Positions 1-6,294 of a stretch of 6,730 nucleotides of DNA are shown piece after piece. Under the pieces are notes generated by a model. That model was not told the DNA's origin and ran no database searches. It worked only from the letters and a program-made list of their open reading frames with translations. The stretch lies in NCBI GenBank assembly GCA_018644745.1, contig JABGPX010000438.1:1-6730 (forward strand), given 5' to 3'. Numbering within the stretch: the first letter of the stretch is position 1; every line of letters starts with the position of its first letter. A program made the translations under genes and the position numbers. The stretch is from Spirochaetales bacterium (lineage in GTDB: Bacteria; Spirochaetota; Spirochaetia; ARS1246).

Positions 1-1
1 C

Positions 2-2209
2 GAGGTTATAGTTCAGGCACTGCTCGCTCCCGTGGTGGTGAACTCTGGTCAGGTGCATGACATCACGGCGCTAATCCAAAGTGAGAGGGCGACCAATGGG
101 CTGCTATACATCTTCAAAGATGGAGAATACCTAGGAGAGGAAGGGATCCATCTGGAGCCCGGAATAAACCGGTACACATACTCCTCGAGAATCGACGAGA
201 GCGGCGCGCACATGTATGAGGTGTATATCAGGCCCGACAGCGACACGATCGAAGAAAATAATATTTTCAGCGCAAGTGTACTTGTAAAAGGAGACGCGGC
301 GGTCCTGTATGTCTCGAATGAAGGTGAAGCGGCCAACTCATTTCTTTCCGCTTTGTCGGTTCAGGGAATAAGTGCAAAAAAAATAACTCCCGCGATCCTG
401 CCGAAGGATCTTCAATCTCTTATGCATTACGACGCAATTATTTTTGATAACGTGCCGGCTTTCGATCTGTCCCTTGCCTCGATGGAACTCATTGAGAGAT
501 ATGTCCGCGATTCCGGAGGCGGGTTTCTGATGCTCGGAGGAGACAAGAGTTTCGGAATTGGCGGATATTTCAATACCCCCGTTGAACGGGCGCTGCCGGT
601 GGACATGGATGTAACATCTTCAATGAACATTCCAAGCCTCGCCCTGTTTTTGGTGATCGATAAATCCGGCAGCATGGGAGACATCGTTGCCAGCGGCCAA
701 ACTAAGCTCGATCTGGTAAAAGAGGCGGTAATTGCATCGGTCGAGATTCTTAATCCATTCTACAAAGTCGGTCTTCTGGCCTTCGACGCGGATTTTGAGT
801 GGACAGTTGAGCCGATTGAGGCCGGATCGAAAGGACAAATAATCGAAGATATGCGTGGATTGGCCGCCGGGGGCGGGACCAAGCTTTATCCGGCGCTGGT
901 TGAAGCGTTTAATGAGCTGAAAGAGACTCCCGCGGCGGTGAAGCACCTGCTGATTCTCTCCGACGGCCTTACCGATGAAGAAGATTTTGAATCGATAGCA
1001 AAAGAGATAAGGCGGGAGAATATTACTATCTCGACTATTTCGGTGGGAGGAGACTCCGACAGAGAATTGTTGTCGATGATGGCGGAACAGGGAGGCGGAC
1101 GAAGCTATTTCACCGATGATATTCAGAGAATCCCCAGGATTTTCGCTTCAGAATCCATCATCGTTTCGCGCGGGTTGATAGTGGAGGAGTCATTCGTTCC
1201 ACAACCCGGCGTGCCAAGCGAAATAACAAATGGAACGGATTTGCCGGCCATACCTCCTCTACGTGGATTTGTACTCACGTATCCGAAAACCGGTGCTCAG
1301 CAGGTTCTTTCCGCCTTTAACGGAAGCCCTCTGTTGTCTATATGGCGGTACGGCCTGGGAAAATCCGCAGCATACACATCCGACTTTCGGGGAAAGTGGG
1401 GGCGTGATCTCCTCAACTGGGACGATTTCCCGGTCCTGGCAGCGCAGTTGATCCGGTGGCTCAAAAGAGAACAAGGATCAGGCTATCTAAAAACAGCGGT
1501 GAACAAACAGGGAAGCTCAGGAACAATAACAATAGATGCCATCGATGAAAACGACAACTTCATCAACGGTCTTGAACTCGAAGCCTTAATTTTGGGTCCC
1601 GACGGCAGATCCGCAAACCATTCTATAATCCAATCCGCCCCGGGTCTGTATGAGTTGGACTTTGAAACCGGGGAAAGCGGTGATTATTTTGTAACCGTAT
1701 ACAACGTGCGAAATGATTTGGAAATACCGCCGGAAACCCACATACTCACGATTCCCTATCCTTCTGAGTATTTGAAGCATAAGGCGGACGGTGCTCTTCT
1801 TACCGACCTGGCGGTGATTAGCGGCGGGAGGGTGCTCTCGAGCGTCGTTGGAAGGGAAGACATACTTTTCTCAGATATAGAAGAGTCACCTGGAGCATAT
1901 CTTGATCTGTGGCGATATTTTCTCATGGCTGCCCTGCTGTTGTTTCTAATCGATATAACCTCCCGACACGTACTCAGATCCCGTAAATCGGAGGACGATG
2001 AGGGTCGGGAGCAGGTAGTTGAACAGTTCCGGCGGGTAACCGAAGCACGAGCCAGGAGAAAAATAACTTACGACGAACTGCTCAGTACCATGGAATCCGA
2101 GCGGAAGCGTGTTTCAGAAAATCGCGACATCGGCCGTTGGTTTGACAGCAGAAATAAGCCGGAGGATAGTTCTATCCGGCTTTTTCTCCCAAAGAAACGC
2201 CGCGGATAG
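2..2209 (+). CDS. VWA-domain membrane protein with glutamine-amidotransferase-like fold (BatA-like), 5'-truncated
   Basis: The frame is open from base 2, with ten residues before the first possible GTG start (base 32), so the true start lies outside the window; 735 residues remain, numbered here from base 2. Residues 1-98 look like an Ig/CARDB-type beta domain. Residues 98-202 resemble a class I glutamine amidotransferase fold (GGGFLMLGG, then GIGGYFNTP), but the nucleophile-elbow cysteine is missing, so it is probably non-catalytic. A VWA domain follows, apparently inserted in that fold, with an intact metal site: D220-x-S222-x-S224, T293 and D321. The fold resumes around 421-490 (RYGLGKSAAYTSD). 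Next come a beta-sandwich (about 494-585), one transmembrane helix (about 636-656) and a charged cytoplasmic tail. No cysteine occurs in the visible protein, which fits an exported domain. Family members usually carry N-terminal membrane helices, which would be off the left edge. The role is unknown; binding or envelope assembly is likely. The last 17 or so codons are suspect (see findings). Confidence 0.85.
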   Translation, partial: EVIVQALLAPVVVNSGQVHDITALIQSERATNGLLYIFKDGEYLGEEGIHLEPGINRYTYSSRIDESGAHMYEVYIRPDSDTIEENNIFSASVLVKGDAAVLYVSNEGEAANSFLSALSVQGISAKKITPAILPKDLQSLMHYDAIIFDNVPAFDLSLASMELIERYVRDSGGGFLMLGGDKSFGIGGYFNTPVERALPVDMDVTSSMNIPSLALFLVIDKSGSMGDIVASGQTKLDLVKEAVIASVEILNPFYKVGLLAFDADFEWTVEPIEAGSKGQIIEDMRGLAAGGGTKLYPALVEAFNELKETPAAVKHLLILSDGLTDEEDFESIAKEIRRENITISTISVGGDSDRELLSMMAEQGGGRSYFTDDIQRIPRIFASESIIVSRGLIVEESFVPQPGVPSEITNGTDLPAIPPLRGFVLTYPKTGAQQVLSAFNGSPLLSIWRYGLGKSAAYTSDFRGKWGRDLLNWDDFPVLAAQLIRWLKREQGSGYLKTAVNKQGSSGTITIDAIDENDNFINGLELEALILGPDGRSANHSIIQSAPGLYELDFETGESGDYFVTVYNVRNDLEIPPETHILTIPYPSEYLKHKADGALLTDLAVISGGRVLSSVVGREDILFSDIEESPGAYLDLWRYFLMAALLLFLIDITSRHVLRSRKSEDDEGREQVVEQFRRVTEARARRKITYDELLSTMESERKRVSENRDIGRWFDSRNKPEDSSIRLFLPKKRRG
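2158..2185. terminator. Bidirectional intrinsic-terminator-like hairpin inside the VWA 3' end
   Basis: A stem GCC[GGA]GGATAG / CTATCCGGC (nine base pairs with a three-base bulge and a tight TT centre) is followed on the + strand by TTTTT (2181-2185). On the - strand it is preceded by AAAAA and followed by TTATTT. It can therefore serve both strands, including the leftward operon, whose last stop codon is at 2245-2243. Its placement upstream of the annotated VWA stop (2207-2209) is odd, because + strand termination here would remove the stop codon. Confidence 0.6.
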
Positions 2210-2210
2210 C

Positions 2211-2242
2211 GCCGAGGGATTTTTTCGGGGATACCCCTCGGC
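2211..2242. repeat. Inverted repeat between convergent genes
   Basis: Perfect 8-bp arms GCCGAGGG (2211-2218) and CCCTCGGC (2235-2242) flank a 16-base loop. The loop region contains an alternative small hairpin, GGGG-ATA-CCCC (2227-2237). It fills the gap between the VWA stop and the zinc-ribbon stop. There is no T-tract directly after either arm, so it is not a classical terminator; transcript 3'-end protection is one possible role. Confidence 0.5.
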
Positions 2243-2962
2243 TTAAAGGTGGAAAAACCGTTTTAGATCGACATACTTCCGGAGCCGGTAATGAACAAAG
2301 AGAAGAATAATAGCCACCGGGCTTACGGAAATAGTCACAAGCGCCGACCAGCTGAATTCCACCGTGCTGAAAAAGTACCAGTCTATGGTCGCCTCAATTC
2401 CCATACAGAATAGCCCAATACCAAACAGCATAAACGCGGGAATGTTCAGGCCTCTTCTGGTTATCCGCGGCGCTATGAGCCCAAGCACACCAATGATCAG
2501 GAAGAAACAGCTGGTTATTGGAAGGCCGAGAGCGGCAAACCACGGCAGACGGCGGGACGCGACATCGACGAGAAAAAGCAGAAGCAAAAGGTCGATATAG
2601 CCGCCCAGAAACAGCACCACCAAGCTTTTGTAGAAAAAACTTACCAGGCTGGCAAGAATCCACACAGTTCCGGTGACGATAATCGGATATACGGACCAGG
2701 TAATTTGGCGATTCGCAACCAGGTCGACGAAGAGCACAACCACGACAGCCGAAAAGAGCATGAGCGTCGCGATTTCCCATGCGAGCCGGGCCTTTTGTTT
2801 TGGGTTGAGCGGTTCTATCTCGCTGACAAACTGAGGCATGATCTGTCTGTTCAGCTGCTCGATCGCATCCTTATCTGTTATACCAGTTAGATTCTGTCCG
2901 CAAAGCGGACAATTCGGAGTATTATCATTGAGCTCGACACCGCAATTTGAACAAATTGCCAT
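2243..2962 (-). CDS. Zinc-ribbon membrane protein (DUF6320-like)
   Basis: 239 residues. The N-terminus carries a zinc-ribbon C4-x2-C7-x10-C18-x2-C21, with NCPLCG at the second pair. A polar linker (about 28-58) leads to six likely transmembrane helices near 62-84, 91-111, 113-135, 141-164, 173-191 and 205-224, and a short basic C-terminal tail. The layout matches proteins annotated DUF6320 that, as I recall, sit beside condensation-like 'alcohol acetyltransferase' genes, which is the arrangement here. The ATG start is supported by AAGGA nine bases upstream, inside the end of the acyltransferase gene, and by the zinc-ribbon beginning at residue 4. The 2-bp gap to the upstream gene indicates co-transcription and probably translational coupling. 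The function is unknown; it may anchor or regulate the acyltransferase at the membrane (inference). The family name is from memory and less certain than the topology. Confidence 0.85.
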   Translation of the reverse strand: MAICSNCGVELNDNTPNCPLCGQNLTGITDKDAIEQLNRQIMPQFVSEIEPLNPKQKARLAWEIATLMLFSAVVVVLFVDLVANRQITWSVYPIIVTGTVWILASLVSFFYKSLVVLFLGGYIDLLLLLFLVDVASRRLPWFAALGLPITSCFFLIIGVLGLIAPRITRRGLNIPAFMLFGIGLFCMGIEATIDWYFFSTVEFSWSALVTISVSPVAIILLFVHYRLRKYVDLKRFFHL

Positions 2963-2964
2963 AG

Positions 2965-4254
2965 CTATACGTCCTTATACCTGTTGATTTTAACATGAAT
3001 TCCGGAATCTACAAGGAATTTGAAGTATCTGCGCTCCAAATCGCGGGATTCGGTGACATTACCGAAAGAAATCTGCATCGTATCCCCGTAGGTAGCTACC
3101 CCGCCGTGAATCCGCAGCTCTCTTCCGGGAGGCGGAAGAAATGAAAAAGATTCAATTTGGTCCACGATATTGTCGGGCATTGAAATCCGGCCAAGGTTTG
3201 TCAAAACTCCTGAATACTGTGTTGGACCCCAGTTTGTGTAATTTGTGTAAATCAAGCTGTTTTTAATGAGAAGCGGTATTCCCCGAATAAACGCGCTTTT
3301 CTGGGGATTCACGTTTCTCGATAATTGCCGGGCCAGATATTTCGTACTCGATTCAGTTTCCATATAGATATGGATAATCTTAACCAATTCCTCAAGGGTA
3401 TATGTACCGAGCCTTGTATCGATACCGGGAGTAACAAACAGGCTGAAGTTCCGCATCGTCTTTGATGAATAGATTTTGCGTAAATTGATAGGAATTTGCA
3501 GCCGCAATATCGTATGCTTGCGCTTCATCTTGCTGTCAGGCAGATCGCTGTAGATGCTCTGCAATGTGTACAAATATACGCCGCCTAGGTACTCCGTAAC
3601 AGATACTCCAAACTTTTTCGCTAACTTATAGACCTCGCCGGCCGAACACTCTCCAATCAAGCATGTATATCGATAAATAGCTCTCAATGGATAGGGAAGC
3701 CGAAATGCCTTTTTTAATCTCGGCGGTTTTGGCACTTCTTCGGTGTGGTATCGCACGGCGGCATCTTCGAACTCCTCTGGATCCGGTGTCTCGCCGGGAG
3801 AAAAAATACCGTTTCCCGCAGGTACTGAATTACCAAGAACCCGGAAATACTCGCAGAGCAGAGACTTGAGAAAAACCAACCCGCCGGTGCCGTCGGTAAG
3901 GATATGAAAGAATTCTACGGAGATCCGGTTTTTATAAGCCTGTACTCGTAACATGTAACCCTTGCCGTCCTTGTCAGGAAGAGCATGGCAGGGATCATCA
4001 GTTTCTGGTCGTACCATCAGGCGCTCGCTATTGCCCTCGAGGTAATACCAGAAAAAACCCGCACGGAGACTCACCTTGTAGTAAGGGAACCGATCGATGA
4101 TATTATCCACAGCGGTCTGGAGAGCTTCTGCTTTTACACGCTCCTTCAGAGTTGCCGATATTCTGAACACCATGGGAAGGTTCTCGGTGCGGATCGCGGG
4201 GTAAAGCTTCGCTGCGTTATCAAGAGTAAGCCAGCTCTTGGTCCTGTCTATCAT
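2965..4254 (-). CDS. Condensation-fold acyltransferase (alcohol acetyltransferase / PapA5-like)
   Basis: 429 residues, soluble. The first half contains the acyltransferase signature HxxxDG as H117-I-L-T-D121-G122 in FFHILTDG; the first His of the NRPS HHxxxDG form is replaced by Phe, as in stand-alone acyltransferases. The N-terminus (LDNAAKLYPA, residues 11-20) and IPINLRKIYSSKTMRNFSLF (residues 254-273) are typical of the group annotated as alcohol acetyltransferase or condensation-like protein. By family analogy it transfers an acyl group from CoA or a carrier protein to a hydroxyl or amine; the substrate cannot be read from the sequence. The ATG at 4254 is the only sensible start, because an in-frame TGA lies two codons upstream and the next Met is residue 28, beyond conserved sequence. 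No good Shine-Dalgarno precedes it, which suggests coupling to upstream translation. It pairs with the zinc-ribbon gene 2 bp downstream and lies 70 bp after the LysE gene. Confidence 0.85.
   Translation of the reverse strand: MIDRTKSWLTLDNAAKLYPAIRTENLPMVFRISATLKERVKAEALQTAVDNIIDRFPYYKVSLRAGFFWYYLEGNSERLMVRPETDDPCHALPDKDGKGYMLRVQAYKNRISVEFFHILTDGTGGLVFLKSLLCEYFRVLGNSVPAGNGIFSPGETPDPEEFEDAAVRYHTEEVPKPPRLKKAFRLPYPLRAIYRYTCLIGECSAGEVYKLAKKFGVSVTEYLGGVYLYTLQSIYSDLPDSKMKRKHTILRLQIPINLRKIYSSKTMRNFSLFVTPGIDTRLGTYTLEELVKIIHIYMETESSTKYLARQLSRNVNPQKSAFIRGIPLLIKNSLIYTNYTNWGPTQYSGVLTNLGRISMPDNIVDQIESFSFLPPPGRELRIHGGVATYGDTMQISFGNVTESRDLERRYFKFLVDSGIHVKINRYKDV
2972..2976 (-). promoter_or_regulatory. Ribosome binding site of the zinc-ribbon gene
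   Basis: AAGGA on the - strand lies nine bases before the ATG at 2962. It sits within the last codons of the acyltransferase gene, whose stop (TAG) is only two bases from the next start, a pattern typical of coupled genes. Confidence 0.65.
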
Positions 4255-4324
4255 CGTTCAGAGAGAATACGCCGAAATTTCCTCATTGTGAAGAGAATTC
4301 CGGGATGCTAACGTCACCTTTTTG

Positions 4325-5020
4325 TCAAAAATAGGGCTTCACGCCGAGATACATGCCAAAGCTGATCATAATCAGCGCACACGCAAATAGTATTACTCGA
4401 TATGAAGATTCTTTGAGCCGGTTCTTACCTAATGACACGAGAAATGACACAAGCCAGTAAACCGCCAAATCTCCAGCCTCATGTCCGGCGAAGAAAGCCA
4501 ACAGCCCCGGCCAATTCGTGAAACTGATTTTATATTGGGCCATAAAAGCCAGGCCGATGCTCGCCCACCACACCCACCAGTACGGGTTACTCATTGAAAC
4601 AAGTATTCCACCGAGAACTGGATGGGGCAGCTTTGCTCCGGTCCGGCTGCTGTCGGTCGCCAGCAAGGCCCGGTCCCCGGTTTCTGAGTTAAGAAAGACA
4701 TCCTTTACCCGTCCCCGGATCAGGTCGTACACCAGTCGGCTGCCCAGATATACGAGTACGGCACCGCCGGCGGTGCCGATTATTTTAATCGCCGTATCGC
4801 TTTTGAGAAGCGTAGCGAAACCCGCCAAGAGCAGAATCACCAGGACAGATTCCAGTATCGCATGACCCAGTATGACCAGGGCACCAACCAGCGCTCCCCG
4901 GTGTTTAACCTGAAGAGTTTTCATGATTGTATAAGTGAGAAGCGGACCTGGAACCAGGGCTCCGCTCAACGCGACAACAAACGAGAAAGACGCAATAAAC
5001 CAAAGGTTTCCCAGATTCAC
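4325..5020 (-). CDS. LysE-family small-molecule exporter
   Basis: 231 residues from the chosen GTG. Six likely transmembrane helices lie near 5-27, 43-68, 79-101, 135-160, 171-195 and 206-226. Family marks are the SGALVPGPLL turn in helix 1 (PGP at 24-26), GHAILE (52-57) opening the helix 2-3 region, and SNPYWWVWWASIG (144-156). LysE/RhtB proteins export amino acids or related small molecules across the inner membrane; the substrate is unknown here. Start choice: the frame is open to a GTG at 5089, but that would add 23 non-hydrophobic residues encoded by a tandem repeat and a hairpin. The GTG at 5020 puts the first helix at the N-terminus, as is usual, and has a weak GGTGG four bases upstream; no in-frame ATG exists. 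It lies downstream of the reductase gene on the same strand, separated by 136 bp of repeats and hairpin. Confidence 0.82.
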   Translation of the reverse strand: MNLGNLWFIASFSFVVALSGALVPGPLLTYTIMKTLQVKHRGALVGALVILGHAILESVLVILLLAGFATLLKSDTAIKIIGTAGGAVLVYLGSRLVYDLIRGRVKDVFLNSETGDRALLATDSSRTGAKLPHPVLGGILVSMSNPYWWVWWASIGLAFMAQYKISFTNWPGLLAFFAGHEAGDLAVYWLVSFLVSLGKNRLKESSYRVILFACALIMISFGMYLGVKPYF

Positions 5021-5028
5021 CCAGCCAC

Positions 5029-5063
5029 CATGGCCGGGAATATAACATGCATTCCCGGCTATG
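5029..5063 (-). promoter_or_regulatory. Long hairpin in the LysE leader
   Basis: Arms 5029-5041 and 5051-5063 form 12 pairs and one A/C mismatch on the - strand (a G.T wobble on the +), around a nine-base loop. The perfect core is GCCGGGAAT / ATTCCCGGC. There is no T-tract, so it is unlikely to be a terminator. The stem foot overlaps the GGTGG that precedes the GTG at 5020, so it could limit access to the ribosome site or protect a processed 5' end (inference). Confidence 0.6.
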
Positions 5064-5071
5064 TCAGCGCA

Positions 5072-5156
5072 GGCTACCGTAGGTACCACAGGCTACCGTA
5101 GGTACCACAGGCTACCGTAGGTACCACAGGCTACCGTAGGTACCACAGGCTACCGT
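5072..5156. repeat. Perfect 19-bp tandem repeat, 4 full copies plus 9 bp
   Basis: The unit GGCTACCGTAGGTACCACA occurs at 5072-5090, 5091-5109, 5110-5128 and 5129-5147, and its first nine bases recur at 5148-5156. All copies are identical and there are no spacers. Each unit contains the inverted pair TACC-GTA-GGTA and the palindrome GGTACC, so the array can form serial small hairpins. It abuts the reductase stop codon (5159-5157) and ends eight bases short of the LysE leader hairpin. As 19 is not a multiple of three, it is not a coding repeat. Confidence 0.97.
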
Positions 5157-6158
5157 TTACCAGGCGTAAGCCTTTGGCGCTTCTCCCCCGGGACCAGGAA
5201 ATATCTCATCGAGTTTCCCTAAAACCTCTTCAGAGAGATCTATTTCGGTTGCCTTTACCGCGGTTTCCAGTTGCTCGACGGTTCTCGGTCCGATTATCGG
5301 CGCGGTAACGGCGGGATTATGCAAGAGCCACGCAAGAGCAACCGCCGCGGGGCCTTCACCAAGTTCTCTGCAAAGTGCCTCGTACTTTTCGAGCTGAGGG
5401 CGCTTTTTCTCCACAGTTTTGGCGAAATCTGCATTTTTTCGTCGACCTGAGTCGTATTTCCCGAGCGCTCCACCCAACAGACCTCCTCCAAGAGGACTCC
5501 ACGGAATAATTCCCATACCATAATGACGCGCAGCGGGAATAACCTCGAGCTCAATCATCCTATTGTCCAGATGATAAATACTCTGTTCACTTACCAATCC
5601 GGTCAAACCCCTCTTATCTGCTTCCTGACACGCCGTGGCGATATCCCATCCTGCGAAATTGCTCGAACCCACGTACACGACCTTTCCCTGTTTCACCAGG
5701 CTGTCAAAGCCCTGCCAGACTTCATCCCATGGGCACTCTCTATCGACATGATGCATCTGATAAAGGTCAATCCAATCTGTCTTCAGCCGTCGGAGACTTC
5801 CCTCTGCGTGTTTTTTTATCTTAACCGCGGATAGACTTCGCCCATCATGGTTAGGCTCCGCTATCTCACCAGTTTTATTAGCCGCGTTATAGACCTTTGT
5901 CGCGAGGACAACCGCGTCTCGCCGGCCCCCGCCCTGATCAAACCATGCACCAAGAATTTCCTCGGTTTTCCCGTGATACTGTGTACTACCGCCATAAACA
6001 TCGGCGGTATCAAAAAAATTTATACCAAGTTCCAGGGCGCGGTCCATAATTTTGAACGCATCTTCATCTTCTGTGACCATTCCAAAGTTCATCGTGCCGA
6101 GGCAAATATTACTCACCAGCACTCCGTGATTACCCAGTCTTCTGTGCTCTACTGCCAT
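5157..6158 (-). CDS. NADPH-dependent aldo/keto reductase (AKR12-like)
   Basis: 333 residues, full length for the family and cytosolic. It forms a TIM-barrel that reduces aldehydes or ketones with NADPH. The catalytic tetrad is present: D50 (FFDTADVYG), Y55, K88 (LATKVY) and H136 (DLYQMHH). Cofactor-binding marks are GSSNFAGW (164-171), IPWSPLGGGLLGG (218-230) and PIIGPRTVEQLETAV (287-301). The stretch around NHDGRSLSAVKIKKHAEGSL (103-122) and YQMHHVD resembles the AKR12 group, which includes deoxysugar reductases of antibiotic clusters, but such sequences are also common in general reductases and nothing here supports a sugar pathway. The ATG at 6158 is preceded by a strong AAGGAG eight bases upstream. 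It is first of four leftward genes and may start the operon. Its stop codon touches the tandem repeat. Confidence 0.93.
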   Translation of the reverse strand: MAVEHRRLGNHGVLVSNICLGTMNFGMVTEDEDAFKIMDRALELGINFFDTADVYGGSTQYHGKTEEILGAWFDQGGGRRDAVVLATKVYNAANKTGEIAEPNHDGRSLSAVKIKKHAEGSLRRLKTDWIDLYQMHHVDRECPWDEVWQGFDSLVKQGKVVYVGSSNFAGWDIATACQEADKRGLTGLVSEQSIYHLDNRMIELEVIPAARHYGMGIIPWSPLGGGLLGGALGKYDSGRRKNADFAKTVEKKRPQLEKYEALCRELGEGPAAVALAWLLHNPAVTAPIIGPRTVEQLETAVKATEIDLSEEVLGKLDEIFPGPGGEAPKAYAW

Positions 6159-6166
6159 ATATGTGT

Positions 6167-6172
6167 CTCCTT
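6167..6172 (-). promoter_or_regulatory. Strong ribosome binding site of the aldo/keto reductase
   Basis: AAGGAG on the - strand with eight bases before the ATG at 6158. This is the best Shine-Dalgarno in the window and fixes the start. Confidence 0.85.
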
Positions 6173-6205
6173 GAAAAGAATTAATGAAAAGCTACTCAAC
6201 ATAAG

Positions 6206-6222
6206 ACCTGCAGGCAACAGGT
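6206..6222 (-). promoter_or_regulatory. Possible operator dyad upstream of the reductase
   Basis: An inverted repeat ACCTG-N7-CAGGT lies about 50 bases upstream of the reductase start. It overlaps a weak sigma70-like pair on the - strand, TTGCCT, 17 bases, TAGCTT. Neither element is strong, so a regulator-binding site here is a guess from position and symmetry. Confidence 0.25.
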
Positions 6223-6274
6223 AATGCGCAGAGTACATATTTCCCGAAGGTATCCGCCGGTGTGAGTACCACTG

Positions 6275-6294
6275 AAAGCCGTTTCGGTTTTTTT
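6275..6294 (+). terminator. Weak terminator-like hairpin, + strand
   Basis: AAAGCCG-TTT-CGGTTTT forms seven pairs with one G.U, followed by three more T (seven T in a row at 6288-6294). No + strand gene lies just upstream, so it could only end antisense or readthrough RNA. Low confidence. Confidence 0.25.

Noticed and set aside
3985..4311. 108-codon open frame on the + strand antisense to the acyltransferase
   Set aside because: The - strand frame has clear family motifs, so this is a shadow frame with no family-like sequence.
5072..5156. CRISPR array
   Set aside because: Copies are directly joined with no spacers, the unit is only 19 bp, and no cas-like gene is present.
5029..5156. Iteron-type replication origin (repeats plus a dyad)
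   Set aside because: The repeats lie between two metabolic genes. No replication protein gene, DnaA boxes or AT-rich melting region is seen nearby.
5847..6224. 125-codon open frame on the + strand antisense to the reductase
   Set aside because: The reductase on the - strand carries the full catalytic tetrad and a strong ribosome site. The antisense frame shows no domain.
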